Source: Desulfuromusa sp. | Lineage (GTDB): Bacteria; Desulfobacterota; Desulfuromonadia; Desulfuromonadales; Geopsychrobacteraceae | Length of the DNA: 59,418 nucleotides | Assembly (NCBI GenBank): GCA_021647765.1 | Contig: JAKIUD010000013.1 | Span: 1 to 59,418, forward strand | Direction: 5' to 3' | In this document: piece by piece, positions 17,915-27,638 of the stretch | How the letters are laid out: every line of letters starts with the position of its first letter | Position numbering within the stretch: position 1 is the stretch's first letter | The notes under the pieces: generated by a model | Told to the model about the DNA's origin: nothing | Databases searched by the model: none | Seen by the model: the letters and a program-made list of their open reading frames with translations, nothing else | Made by a program: the position numbers and the translations under genes

Positions 17915-18472
17915 TTATTTTTTTAGACTGACTTTAATACGGGGTTTTTTACCACTGCTGTCAATACTGAACACAACCGGTTTATCGCCATAGCGAGCCC
18001 GAATCTTTTCCCGCTGGGTCGCCAGGTAGTTGGCAACTTTTTCTGCACTTGGAGCCTCTCCGGAAAGGCCACAAGTTCTTCTGGCTCGGCTGAGTTCCAG
18101 TTGCAGTTTCGCCGCTTCAATTTTTGGATTGATGGTGTTTGTTTTGCCGGGTTGTGGCGGTGCTGCTGTGGGTGGTTTCAGTTTGCTGGTATGGCGATGA
18201 TATTTTCCTTCGTCAATCAAGCGGAGAATCCGATCCCAATATTGTCCATAGGACATAAAGCGTGAGGCGATACTCTGGTAGCGAAATTTCAGGTCTGTCC
18301 AGACAATATGCCGATTGGTGAAGTGACGAATCCGCCGGACAATAGCCTTGCGTTCACTGTAGGGTTCACGCCTTTCAATTCCAGCAAAATATTGTTCATA
18401 ACGTATTTCCAGCTCTTTTACCGCTTGTTGGATTTCGTCAAGTTCTTGTGCCAACTGGCGTCGTTCATCCAT
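17915..18472 (-). CDS. conserved hypothetical protein, MXAN_5187 C-terminal-like
   Basis: A 185-residue basic cytoplasmic protein. Residues 1-30 are a coiled coil (AQELDEIQQAVKELEIRYEQY). After a proline-rich linker (KPPTAAPPQPGK, about 100-111), residues 115-185 resemble the MXAN_5187 C-terminal family known from delta-proteobacteria (NPKIEAAKLQLELSRARRTCG, NYLATQREKIRARYG). Similarity is by recall, not by search. It is the upstream gene of a two-gene unit with the radical SAM protein (6-base gap). Function unknown. Confidence 0.65.
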   Translation of the reverse strand: MDERRQLAQELDEIQQAVKELEIRYEQYFAGIERREPYSERKAIVRRIRHFTNRHIVWTDLKFRYQSIASRFMSYGQYWDRILRLIDEGKYHRHTSKLKPPTAAPPQPGKTNTINPKIEAAKLQLELSRARRTCGLSGEAPSAEKVANYLATQREKIRARYGDKPVVFSIDSSGKKPRIKVSLKK

Positions 18473-18482
18473 TCATCACTCC

Positions 18483-18648
18483 TAGCAGCCTGTCGGACTA
18501 TTTGGGCTGAAGCAAAAATTGGGTTGTTTGTGAGCAGATTTTGGCTCGTTTGATGAGTAATAGCCATAGCTATTGGTCGAAAAGGAGCTAAAATCTTAGC
18601 CATACAGACAAATTTGCAGCCAGATCATGATAGTCAGACGGGCTGCTA
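18483..18648. repeat. 166-bp imperfect palindromic element (MITE-like)
   Basis: The ends TAGCAGCC-TGTCGGACTA (18483-18500) and TAGTCAGACGGGCTGCTA (18631-18648) are inverted copies with two mismatches. The halves remain complementary inside: GATTTTGGCTC against GAGCTAAAATC, and the centre AATAGCCATAGCTATT. The whole piece can form one long hairpin. It begins just after the start end of the MXAN_5187-like gene and differs in sequence from the GGGACTGTCCCC repeat family. No coding capacity. Confidence 0.75.
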
Positions 18649-18758
18649 GAGAGCTGAATCGGCAGGTTTCCACAGATTCAAATCGAGTGGAGAACTATAC
18701 GTGAGTCATTCAATAATGTAAATAATTGCAATTTTATTGTCATATATTAGGATGCTAC

Positions 18759-18788
18759 TTGACTTAGCGAGGGTTGTTTTGTGATAAT
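18759..18788 (+). promoter_or_regulatory. probable sigma-70 promoter of glmU-glmS
   Basis: TTGACT (18759-18764) and GATAAT (18783-18788) are 18 bases apart, and TG lies one base upstream of the -10 box (extended -10). It stands about 40 bases before the glmU start in AT-rich DNA. Confidence 0.65.
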
Positions 18789-18825
18789 TAAATTTTTTTT
18801 AACACAAATTTAAGGGGATTCTTCC

Positions 18826-20205
18826 ATGGAAAAAGGATTGGCAGCGGTTATTCTGGCCGCTGGAAAAGGAACCAGAATGAAATCGGCATTGGCAAAAGTT
18901 TTGCATCCGATTTGCGGGCAACCGATGCTCTATTATCCGCTTGAAGCAGCCAGGCAAGCGGGATTCAAGCAGTTAAAAGTGGTCGTTGGTCATCAGGCCG
19001 AACAGGTGATGGAGGCTTTTCCAGATAAGAACCTGACCTGGGTCAAGCAAACTGATCAGCTGGGAACGGGGCATGCATTGATGTGCGCGGCCGATTCTTT
19101 GCGCGGCTATTCCGGACCATTGTTGCTTCATTGCGGTGATGTTCCGCTACTGAAACCCGACACTTTACAGCAGTTACAGAACTATCATTCCCAGCAACAG
19201 GCTGCGGTGACAGTGTTGACGGCGCAGATGCCTAATCCGCAGGGATATGGGCGGATTATCCGTGATGGTGAACAGATTCTGCAAATTGTTGAAGAGAAAG
19301 ATGCCAGTGAAGAACAGCGAAGGGTCACCGAAATTAATGCCGGCACCTACCTGTTTGATACCGCCTTTGTTCTGTCGGCGTTAAAAGGGTTAAACAAGAA
19401 CAATTCCCAAAGGGAGTATTATCTGACCGATATCGTTGCTGCTGCGGTGACCGCTGGATTGAAGACTCGAGCCCTTTGTGTTGATGATCCGACCGAGGTG
19501 ATGGGGATTAATGATCGCTGTCAGTTGGCTGAAGCTGAAGTATTGATGCGCTGGAAAATTAATGCTGATCTGATGTTTAGCGGGGTTTCCATGACTGACC
19601 CAACCACGGTTTACATTGATGACGGGGTTGAAATAGGAATCGACACAATGTTGCATCCCAACGTTCATCTGCGCGGTAAAACCACGATCGGAAAAAACTG
19701 TATTATTGAGACTGGTGTTGTTATCGTCGATTCACAAATTGCCGACGGAAGCCATGTGAAAGCAGCTTCAGCAATTGAAGAATCCCGGATCGGTTCCGAT
19801 TGTCAAATCGGGCCAATGGCACATCTTCGTCCTGGCACAGTTTTGACCGGTCATAACAAAATCGGTAATTTTGTGGAAATGAAAAAATCGGTGCTGGGTG
19901 AGAAATCTCAGGCGAGTCATCTGACCTATATTGGCGATTCTGAGGTCGGTCGGAACGTCAATTTTGGTTGTGGAACCATTACCTGTAATTATGATGGTGT
20001 CAACAAGCACAAGACAACCGTCGAAGACGATGTCTTTGTCGGCAGTGATTGTCAATTTGTTGCCCCGGTTACAATTGGGCGAAACAGTTTGATTGCTGCG
20101 GGGACAACGGTCACCAAGGATGTTCCCGCTGATTCATTGGCGCTGGCACGAACTGAACAAACGAATATTGATGGTTGGCGCTTACGTAAACAGAAAAAAT
20201 CCTGA
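18826..20205 (+). CDS. glmU: bifunctional UDP-GlcNAc pyrophosphorylase / glucosamine-1-phosphate acetyltransferase
   Basis: Makes UDP-N-acetylglucosamine for peptidoglycan and lipopolysaccharide. 459 residues, the normal length. The N-terminal uridylyltransferase has VILAAGKGTRMKS (residues 8-20) and the Mg-site region LLHCGDVPLL. The C-terminal left-handed beta-helix acetyltransferase shows hexapeptide repeats from about residue 255 and GNFVEMKKS, THLTYIGDS-type (here SHLTYIGDSEVG), and GCGTITCNYDG. ATG 18826 follows AAGGGG. glmS follows after 63 bases, so the two steps of amino-sugar supply are together. Confidence 0.98.
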   Translation: MEKGLAAVILAAGKGTRMKSALAKVLHPICGQPMLYYPLEAARQAGFKQLKVVVGHQAEQVMEAFPDKNLTWVKQTDQLGTGHALMCAADSLRGYSGPLLLHCGDVPLLKPDTLQQLQNYHSQQQAAVTVLTAQMPNPQGYGRIIRDGEQILQIVEEKDASEEQRRVTEINAGTYLFDTAFVLSALKGLNKNNSQREYYLTDIVAAAVTAGLKTRALCVDDPTEVMGINDRCQLAEAEVLMRWKINADLMFSGVSMTDPTTVYIDDGVEIGIDTMLHPNVHLRGKTTIGKNCIIETGVVIVDSQIADGSHVKAASAIEESRIGSDCQIGPMAHLRPGTVLTGHNKIGNFVEMKKSVLGEKSQASHLTYIGDSEVGRNVNFGCGTITCNYDGVNKHKTTVEDDVFVGSDCQFVAPVTIGRNSLIAAGTTVTKDVPADSLALARTEQTNIDGWRLRKQKKS

Positions 20206-20268
20206 TATAAGTCAGTGGGGACAGTTCCGAAAAAAGTCAGAAAAATTAATACCTTAGGGGAGAAAAAT

Positions 20269-22098
20269 ATGTGTGGAATCGTTGGTTATATCGGTCAACA
20301 GAAAGCTTCACCTATCATTATTGATGGTTTGCGGCGGCTTGAATATCGTGGTTATGATTCGGCTGGAATCTGCACTCTTAATGGGGGGGAACCACAGATT
20401 CGTCGGGCAGAAGGGAAGCTGATCAATCTGGAAAAAATATTACGTGACCAGCCAGCTGAAGGAAGTCGAGGAATTGGCCATACCCGCTGGGCAACCCATG
20501 GACGGCCATCTGAAATTAATGCTCATCCACACAAAGCGGGTAGTATTATTGTGGTGCATAACGGCATCATTGAGAATTACCTGAAATTGAAGGAACGCTT
20601 AAAAGGGTTGGGGCACACCTTCCTTTCAGAGACCGATACCGAGATTATTGCTCACCTGATTGAAGAGCACTACCAGCAGTGCGGTGATTTTGAAAAAGCT
20701 GTTCGCCTGGCATTGAAAGAGGCGCAGGGGGCATATGCGGTGGCGATTCTCTGTAATGATGAGCCGGATAAACTGATTGCTGCTAAACTTGGGGCACCAT
20801 TGGTCGTCGGACAAGGGGAGGGAGAGTATTTTGTCGCTTCCGATATTCCGGCGATGTTATCCCATACCCGCGAGATGATTTTTCTCGATGATGGTGATAT
20901 TGCGGTTTTTACTCCGGACACGATGCGGATTACCGACCTTTCTGGGCAGCGGCTGGTGAAGGAGAGCAAGACCATCACCTGGAGTCCGTTGATGGCGGAA
21001 AAGTGTGGCTATAGACACTTTATGCTCAAGGAAATCTATGAGCAGCCCCGTGCATTGGCTGATACCATTGCCGGAAGACTTCAGGGGGATGAGGGGGATA
21101 TTTACCTGGAGGATCTTGGCCTCAGTCAGGAACAGTTGGCTGAGCTGGATAAAATCAATATCATTGCTTGTGGAACTTCCTGGCATGCGGGGCTGGTGGG
21201 TAAGTTTTATATCGAAAAACTGGCACGAATTCCGGTTGAAATCGATATTGCCAGCGAATTCCGTTATCGCGATCCGATTATTACCGATAAAAGTCTCACA
21301 GTATTAATCAGTCAAAGTGGCGAAACTGCCGATACTCTGGCAGGGTTGCGTGAAGCTAAGGGGAAAGGGGGGAAGGCAGTTTGTATCTGTAATGTGGTTG
21401 ATTCCTCCATTGCCCGTGAAAGTGACGGAGTCATTTACACCCATGCCGGTCCTGAAATCGGAGTGGCTTCGACCAAAGCTTTTACCACTCAACTGGTTGC
21501 TCTCTATCTATTTGCTTTAAAACTGGGTCGAGCACGGGGAACTTTGACTGCCGATGAGTGCCGCGGCCAGGTTGAAACCCTCCTGGCTTTACCCCGAAAG
21601 GTGGAAGAGACTCTGGAGCTGGATCAGCAGATTGAAAAAATTGCCCGCGAATACATGAATGCCCGGGATTTTCTCTATATGGGACGGGGCAATCAGTATC
21701 CCATCGCCCTCGAAGGGGCACTGAAACTCAAGGAGATTTCATACATTCATGCCGAAGGCTACCCCGCCGGGGAAATGAAACATGGTCCAATTGCCCTGAT
21801 TGATGAAAATCTGCCGGTTGTCGTACTGGTTCCTCAAAATTCAACCTACGATAAGGTTGTCTCTAATCTGGAGGAGGTTTGTGCCCGGGGAGGTAAAGTG
21901 ATTGCTGTTGCCAGTGAGGGTGAAACTGAGCTACAGGGGCGGGTGGATGCATTGATCAAAGTTCCGGAGATAACCGAAGATCTTATGCCAATTCTCACCG
22001 CAATCCCGATGCAGTTACTTGCCTATCACATCTCGGTTCTCAAAGGGACGGATGTTGATCAGCCCCGTAATCTGGCAAAAAGTGTCACGGTGGAATAG
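20269..22098 (+). CDS. glmS: glutamine--fructose-6-phosphate aminotransferase (isomerizing)
   Basis: Forms glucosamine-6-phosphate from fructose-6-phosphate and glutamine. The start is fixed at ATG 20269 because the mature enzyme needs Cys at position 2 as the N-terminal nucleophile (MCGIVGYIG); an in-frame extension upstream to 20215 would bury it. 609 residues. The class II amidotransferase domain shows GHTRWATHG and HNGIIENY. Two SIS sugar-isomerase domains show ACGTSWHAG, ISQSGETADTL and GVASTKAFTTQL. The C-terminus is PRNLAKSVTVE. No ribozyme-like glmS leader is seen, as expected outside Gram-positives. Confidence 0.98.
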   Translation: MCGIVGYIGQQKASPIIIDGLRRLEYRGYDSAGICTLNGGEPQIRRAEGKLINLEKILRDQPAEGSRGIGHTRWATHGRPSEINAHPHKAGSIIVVHNGIIENYLKLKERLKGLGHTFLSETDTEIIAHLIEEHYQQCGDFEKAVRLALKEAQGAYAVAILCNDEPDKLIAAKLGAPLVVGQGEGEYFVASDIPAMLSHTREMIFLDDGDIAVFTPDTMRITDLSGQRLVKESKTITWSPLMAEKCGYRHFMLKEIYEQPRALADTIAGRLQGDEGDIYLEDLGLSQEQLAELDKINIIACGTSWHAGLVGKFYIEKLARIPVEIDIASEFRYRDPIITDKSLTVLISQSGETADTLAGLREAKGKGGKAVCICNVVDSSIARESDGVIYTHAGPEIGVASTKAFTTQLVALYLFALKLGRARGTLTADECRGQVETLLALPRKVEETLELDQQIEKIAREYMNARDFLYMGRGNQYPIALEGALKLKEISYIHAEGYPAGEMKHGPIALIDENLPVVVLVPQNSTYDKVVSNLEEVCARGGKVIAVASEGETELQGRVDALIKVPEITEDLMPILTAIPMQLLAYHISVLKGTDVDQPRNLAKSVTVE

Positions 22099-22286
22099 TT
22101 TTGTTGAGGGGGACTTTTCTGTCGACTCATAGTGATCAAATTAGTAAAAATAACACTATATGTCAAACTGAGACCCCAGTTCCTGACCCAGAGAAGAACT
22201 GGTCGGTGGCGGTCTGGTGAGAAGTGCAGGTGGTTGGTCAGAAGTAAAAAAAGGTCAATGTCACGGGATGGGTGATGGTGAGTTTG

Positions 22287-23393
22287 TCAATAAGATCCTC
22301 TCTCAGGTAGATGAAGCTTTAAACTGGCACTATGGAATGTCCCGCCTGCTTTAACGGTGCAGTCATCCCTGTGTGTTTCAAAGATATCCGCAAAAATATC
22401 AGTGGCCTTCTCAAAGGCAGCCAGCACTGCTGGGTCAAAATGCTCAGGCATTGTGCGACCATCGCCCCTAATGATAATCGAGAGGGCTTTTTGCTGATCA
22501 AAGGCAGGCTTGTACGGCCGTTTGCTCCGTAGGGCATCATACTGATCTGCAATGTTCATGATGCGCGCTGTCAGGGGTATCTCCTCACCCTTCAAGCCTT
22601 TTGGATAGCCCTTCCCGTCCCAACGTTCGTGGTGGCATCCTGCAATCTCAGTGGCGACCTGTAAAAAAGGCGACACGGAGCCTTGCAAGATTTTAGCGCC
22701 AATTTCGGCGTGGGTTTTCATGATTTTCCACTCTGCTTCGTTCAGGGAACCCTGTTTCAAAAGAACCGAATCAGGAATAGAGACTTTACCGACATCATGC
22801 ATTGGAGAGGCATAGAAAATGGCATCGCAAAACTCGTTATCCATGCCCATTTTTGCTGACAGTTCTTTGGTATAGTAACTTATCCGTTTAATGTGGGCGC
22901 CGGTTTCTTCATCCTTATACTCAGAAGCCAGGGTCAGACGGTGTATTGTATCGATATATCCCTTGCGCAGTTGCTCGGTTCGCTGAGTCACCAATTCCTC
23001 CAGATGTTCCTTATGTAGATACAGGCTCATGTGGGTGCGAACTCTGGCAATCACAATCGCCGGATTGAAGGGCTTGGTAATGTAGTCGACTGCGCCCAGT
23101 TCCAGCCCCATTGTTTCGTCCTTGACCTCCCCTTTGGCAGTGATAAACAAAATCGGGATATGGCGAAGCTTTTCTTTTGCTTTGAGCTGTCTACAGACTT
23201 CATAGCCATCCATCTCAGGCATCATGACGTCGAGCAGGATCAGATCCGGTCTGTTTTCTGAGTTTGCCCGTTTAAGGGCATCGGCTCCGTTTGTTGCGAT
23301 ACTTATCTGATATTCATTCTTGAGAAGGTCGTTCAACATTTTGATATTCAGTGGCGTGTCATCAACGATAAGTATTTTTTTCTTTGTAGCCAT
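22287..23393 (-). CDS. response regulator with HD-GYP c-di-GMP phosphodiesterase domain
   Basis: A 368-residue two-domain regulator. The receiver (1-125) has D11/D12 (LIVDDTP), the phospho-acceptor in LILLDVMMPEMDG near residue 55, and K in ITKPFNP. The HD-GYP domain (about 150-345) has the metal-binding HDVGKVSIPD and HHERWDGKGYPKG with GYP intact, so hydrolysis of cyclic di-GMP is expected. Its ATG overlaps the stop of the hybrid kinase by one base (TAATG), so this regulator is almost certainly made with, and phosphorylated by, that kinase. Confidence 0.95.
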   Translation of the reverse strand: MATKKKILIVDDTPLNIKMLNDLLKNEYQISIATNGADALKRANSENRPDLILLDVMMPEMDGYEVCRQLKAKEKLRHIPILFITAKGEVKDETMGLELGAVDYITKPFNPAIVIARVRTHMSLYLHKEHLEELVTQRTEQLRKGYIDTIHRLTLASEYKDEETGAHIKRISYYTKELSAKMGMDNEFCDAIFYASPMHDVGKVSIPDSVLLKQGSLNEAEWKIMKTHAEIGAKILQGSVSPFLQVATEIAGCHHERWDGKGYPKGLKGEEIPLTARIMNIADQYDALRSKRPYKPAFDQQKALSIIIRGDGRTMPEHFDPAVLAAFEKATDIFADIFETHRDDCTVKAGGTFHSASLKLHLPERGSY

Positions 23394-26300
23394 TATTTTT
23401 CCCCAAGTTTTGTTTTGGTCACTGTGCCGTACGGTTTAAGCGTGCTTGCGAAAAGAGACTCTACATCCGTCGCCGTTTCTATCTCTTGCAGGAGCTTGAG
23501 CGCTTGCTTAAAGTCCAGAGAGTCGAGAAGCAGGGCAAGTTGGGACGTTTGCTCCGGATAGTCTGCAGAAAGTGCCGTCCGGATTTCAAGAAAGACCTCT
23601 TCAGCATCCATATCACTCTGCTCCAGCAACTTTCCCAATTCTTTCATTTTCTGGGCGAGGAAGTTGATATCAAAACTTTCACCAGAGTCTGCCTCTTTTG
23701 GCACTCTGTCCTGCTCGGCCGGTAATGCCCGGCGCAGAGCCTCCAGAACTGCTTGTAATTCGTCTCTGGTGTTGTTCAACTGCACCTTAAGATTTTTTGG
23801 CTGTTCCATTATTGCTGATTCTAGTACCAATGCTTTTTCCTGCAAGCTGATCATCCCAAGATTACCCGAAACTCCCTTCAGGGTATGAACCAGCCTCCGG
23901 ACTGTTTCCATATCCTTATTGTCCAGCGCCGCTAAGACTTGCTCCGAAAAATGTTCAGAGTCCTGCTGAAAATCCCGCAACAGCTTCAGGTAAAGCTTTT
24001 TATTACCGAGCATGCGCTTCAATCCGGCTTCAAGGTCAATACCAGAGATACTCTGAGGAAAATCAAGTGGCGGAGCATCCGCCGGCTTTTTATTTTCTGC
24101 TATGCCTCCACCCCCCTGAATGCTGACTGCTGGAGTCTGACCATCACTCTTTGGTTTGATCCACCGGAGAAGACATGTATAGAGTTCTTCGGGTTCAATT
24201 GGCTTGGTGATATGGTCGTTCATGCCAGCGGCAAGACTTTTTTCACGTGCTCCGGTCATGGCATGAGCCGTCATGGCAATGATGGGAATTGGTGTTTTCG
24301 CTTTGCTCGGTGAACACCCGTCTGTTGCCGGTGGATTACTGATTGCGGATAGTTCACGTTTTCTGATTTCCCTGGTGGTTGCCTTGCCATCCAAGACCGG
24401 CATCTGTATATCCATGAGGATAGCATCATATTGATTTTCTTCAAGCATCCCCAAGGCTTCTTTGCCGTTGCCAGCAATCTCCACTAGCAGACCGACCCGC
24501 TGCAAAATTGCCTGTGCCACTTGCTGGTTGATCGCATTGTCTTCAACCAGGAGTATTTTTGCTCCCTGTAACGGCTGCAAGTAAACAAGGTCGAGACCAG
24601 TGTCAGTCTCACCGGTGGCTCTGTCGCCAGTCTCGCTTGAAAACAGTTGGGTAAGGGTGTTCAGCAGGGTCGAAGGCGTGACCGGTTTTGGCAGAAACTG
24701 CGGCAGGCCTATTTTTTTGTCCTGTTGCCGGATATTCCCCCTGACATGGTCGGGGATCATGACAAAGATGGCCTTTTCCTTCGGAATTTTATCCTGTATG
24801 ACTCGGCGGAACACCTCAAACCCGTTAAGAACCGGCATACTACTGTCGATAAGGATCAGATCAAAAGGGAGACCTTCTTCGGAAGCCTGGTTGAGTTCGG
24901 CAAGGCAAGCCTCTCCCGAGCTGACAGCAGTGACGTTCAATTTGAATGACACCAATATTTCCTGAAGCACTGTTAGTGCCGTCTTGTTGTCGTCAGCAAC
25001 CAGGGTCTTCAACCCGCTAATAGGTGGATAAACCAGGTGCTTTTTCTGCTTTTGCTCTGGCTGCACTCCTAAAACGACAGTGAAGCAGAAAAGACTGCCT
25101 TCGCCTTCGACACTCTGTACGGTCATTTCACCACCCATCAACGTTACCAGCTGTTTGGAGATAGAAAGCCCCAGACCGGTGCCGCCATATTTACGCGTGG
25201 TGGAGGTGTCGGCCTGACTGAAGGCCTGAAAGAGTTTGTCGACCTGCTTCTCACTCATGCCGATGCCGGTATCACGGACACTGAAGCGGAGAGTTATTTT
25301 TTTAGGGCGCTCTTTTACTGCGTCAACTGAAATGAGTACCTCGCCAGTTTCTGTGAATTTGACTGCATTAACTGCCAGATTGGTGAGCACCTGTCCAAGC
25401 CGCAGTGGGTCGCCAACCAATATCATAGGAATATTCTGCGGGGTGGAAAGAATAATCTCCAGATCTTTTTCTTCCGCTTTCTGCGTGACCAGGGTAGAGA
25501 CACTGTTCAGTACATCCTCCAGCTGGAACTCAACCGATTCAAGATTGAGTTTACCAGCCTCAATCTTGGAAAAATCGAGTACGTCATTAATAACCCCCAA
25601 CAGAGCGTTGGCTGAGGACTGTATCTTGCCGACATAGTCCTGTTGCTTGGGCGTAAGATTAGTCTGCAGGGTCAGATAACTCAGGCCGATGATGGCGTTC
25701 ATAGGAGTACGGATTTCATGACTCATATTTGCCAGGAAGTCGCTCTTGGCCTTGGTGGCCACTTCTGCTTCCTGATTTGCCACAGCTAGGTCTTCCATAA
25801 TATTCAGCATGGAACTTTTTGCCTTAGCGAGTTCCTTTACCTGTAAATTAAGGTCATTGTTGATCTGTTTTTTTCCGGTAACGTCCTCCATAATGGCCAC
25901 GAAATCAGAGATCTCCCCCTGCTCATTCGTTATCGGTGAAATGCTTGTATTTGCCCAGTAGACCTGTGCATCTTTACGCCTATTGGAAATTTCTCCCTGC
26001 CAGGGATTGCCCGAGGTGATCGTCTCCCAGAGATTCTTGAAAAATTCATCTGGATGCTGGTTTGATGTTAATATCCTCGGATTCTGGCCAATGGCCTCCT
26101 CTTTGGAATAGCCGGTGACTTCAATAAATTTTGGGTTGATATACTTAATTTTCCCCTGGAAGTCAGTGATATAAACGCAGATCGGGCTCTGATCCAGAGC
26201 CAAGAACAGCTCCCTGAGGGTCTGGCTGGATTCTTTTAAGCTGGCAAATGCCTTTTCGGCTCGCCTTTTCTCTTCTTTGGCCGCATCCATTGAGGTTAGA

Positions 26301-27499
26301 GCCGCGATTCGCGATTTCTCAAGATCTTCGGTTCGTTCCCTAACCCTTTTTTCCAGATTACGGTACGATTCAGCTAAAGAATCAGCCATAGAATTAAAAG
26401 CCTGACCCAGCTCGCCTATCTCATCTTTGCTGTTGATCGACAGACGATACTCAAGGTTGCCCTCTCCAAAAAATCTGACTCCATGCTGCAGAGCGATGAT
26501 GGGGGCGGTGATTGATCTGGCGAGCCAGACAATGAAAACGGATATCAATGCTAAGGTCAGTAGGATCAGGATGGTGGATATGTTTCTGCTTTTAGCGATA
26601 GAAGCAAAGGCTTCGTCTGTATCAATTTTTGTCACCAATCCCCACGCGAGCCTGGGAACATAAGTCCATGCAGAGATCACTTCTTTACCACGGTAATCCA
26701 AAGCAATTCCAGAGCCTTTTCTCCCCTGTATGGCCTCCTGCATGGGTGTGGCTACTTTCTGATCTACCTTGATCTGTTTTGAGTACCCGGTTTTGGGCTC
26801 ATGCCGAAACGGGCTGAGAAAAAGCAACTGATCGTCATCTTTTCTGGCGATCAGCGTTTCGCCGGTTCGTCCCATTCCGGTTCTATCCTGGATTAAAGTA
26901 TAAATTTCTTCCATGTCCAGTGCTAAAAGCACAAAGCCGATGAAGTGCCCTTCATCATCATGGAGTGAGCCGGCAGCTACCATCATGGAACTATGACCCG
27001 GACGGGGATCAATAATGACTCGGGAAAGAACGATGTCGTTTCGACTCTGCGCCAAAAACATATCACTGAGGTATTGGATCGAGTGGTCGATATTTTGGAA
27101 TTTATCCGAATTACCAGTGGTGTAGATAACCACACCCGCCGAATTGAGGAGGATGACGTCGATGAAACCTTTTGCTACTGTGAACGCTTTAAGCGACTGG
27201 TTCAAGCTATCTGTGGCAGTCAGAAAATCTGGATGAGTACGGTCTTCGATGAACCGATTCAATACGAAAAGGTTGTGTTTGATGTTCGGGTAATTTTGGA
27301 TGATGGCAAGATCGCTGCACATCCCATCAAAAAAAAGTTCTATCTTGTCTGCCTTGAGTTTGGTCACCGTTTCCAGTGCGGTCAGTAGGGTTTTTTCTAA
27401 TTGTTGTTTGGTATTGAAATAGGAAGCCTCGCTGATGAATAACACCGGAATAAAAACTATAAAAAACATACCGAGAAGAAGCTTTATTCTGATACTCAT
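23393..27499 (-). CDS. membrane hybrid sensor histidine kinase (Cache-HAMP-PAS-HisKA-HATPase-REC-REC-HPt)
   Basis: A 1368-residue sensor. ATG 27499 follows a GGAG; an in-frame TTG at 27526 is unlikely. In order: TM helix (about 5-24), extracytoplasmic Cache-like sensor (30-300), TM helix (about 303-323), HAMP (325-378), coiled coil, PAS/PAC (about 430-545), HisKA with phospho-His about 594 (MSHEIRTP), HATPase_c (about 705-820; DTGIGM, GGTGLGLSIS), two receivers (about 845-965, LILIDSSMP; about 1000-1135, ILMDIQMP) and an HPt domain with VHTLKGVSGNLG near residue 1200. All phosphorelay residues appear present. The signal is unknown; the output is probably the HD-GYP regulator encoded next. Confidence 0.94.
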   Translation of the reverse strand: MSIRIKLLLGMFFIVFIPVLFISEASYFNTKQQLEKTLLTALETVTKLKADKIELFFDGMCSDLAIIQNYPNIKHNLFVLNRFIEDRTHPDFLTATDSLNQSLKAFTVAKGFIDVILLNSAGVVIYTTGNSDKFQNIDHSIQYLSDMFLAQSRNDIVLSRVIIDPRPGHSSMMVAAGSLHDDEGHFIGFVLLALDMEEIYTLIQDRTGMGRTGETLIARKDDDQLLFLSPFRHEPKTGYSKQIKVDQKVATPMQEAIQGRKGSGIALDYRGKEVISAWTYVPRLAWGLVTKIDTDEAFASIAKSRNISTILILLTLALISVFIVWLARSITAPIIALQHGVRFFGEGNLEYRLSINSKDEIGELGQAFNSMADSLAESYRNLEKRVRERTEDLEKSRIAALTSMDAAKEEKRRAEKAFASLKESSQTLRELFLALDQSPICVYITDFQGKIKYINPKFIEVTGYSKEEAIGQNPRILTSNQHPDEFFKNLWETITSGNPWQGEISNRRKDAQVYWANTSISPITNEQGEISDFVAIMEDVTGKKQINNDLNLQVKELAKAKSSMLNIMEDLAVANQEAEVATKAKSDFLANMSHEIRTPMNAIIGLSYLTLQTNLTPKQQDYVGKIQSSANALLGVINDVLDFSKIEAGKLNLESVEFQLEDVLNSVSTLVTQKAEEKDLEIILSTPQNIPMILVGDPLRLGQVLTNLAVNAVKFTETGEVLISVDAVKERPKKITLRFSVRDTGIGMSEKQVDKLFQAFSQADTSTTRKYGGTGLGLSISKQLVTLMGGEMTVQSVEGEGSLFCFTVVLGVQPEQKQKKHLVYPPISGLKTLVADDNKTALTVLQEILVSFKLNVTAVSSGEACLAELNQASEEGLPFDLILIDSSMPVLNGFEVFRRVIQDKIPKEKAIFVMIPDHVRGNIRQQDKKIGLPQFLPKPVTPSTLLNTLTQLFSSETGDRATGETDTGLDLVYLQPLQGAKILLVEDNAINQQVAQAILQRVGLLVEIAGNGKEALGMLEENQYDAILMDIQMPVLDGKATTREIRKRELSAISNPPATDGCSPSKAKTPIPIIAMTAHAMTGAREKSLAAGMNDHITKPIEPEELYTCLLRWIKPKSDGQTPAVSIQGGGGIAENKKPADAPPLDFPQSISGIDLEAGLKRMLGNKKLYLKLLRDFQQDSEHFSEQVLAALDNKDMETVRRLVHTLKGVSGNLGMISLQEKALVLESAIMEQPKNLKVQLNNTRDELQAVLEALRRALPAEQDRVPKEADSGESFDINFLAQKMKELGKLLEQSDMDAEEVFLEIRTALSADYPEQTSQLALLLDSLDFKQALKLLQEIETATDVESLFASTLKPYGTVTKTKLGEK

Positions 27500-27638
27500 C
27501 GTCAAATTCTCCGAAATTAATAACAATCAAACTTCATCGTTTTATGATTTTCATATTTCTGACCGGTTCCATAGCTGTCCACGTGTATTCATGGCAAAGA
27601 GTCCATTTTGGTTTATAAGTGATCGTAACCGCAGTTGA

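Noticed and set aside
20206..20268. In-frame N-terminal extension of glmS from 20215, over sequence containing GTGGGGACAGTTCCG.
   Set aside because: GlmS needs Cys at position 2; the upstream part may be a scrap of the palindromic repeat.
22099..22286. Inverted repeat CCAGTTC/GAACTGG (22176-22202) after glmS as a terminator.
   Set aside because: Only seven pairs, 13-base loop and no T tract; support too weak to call.
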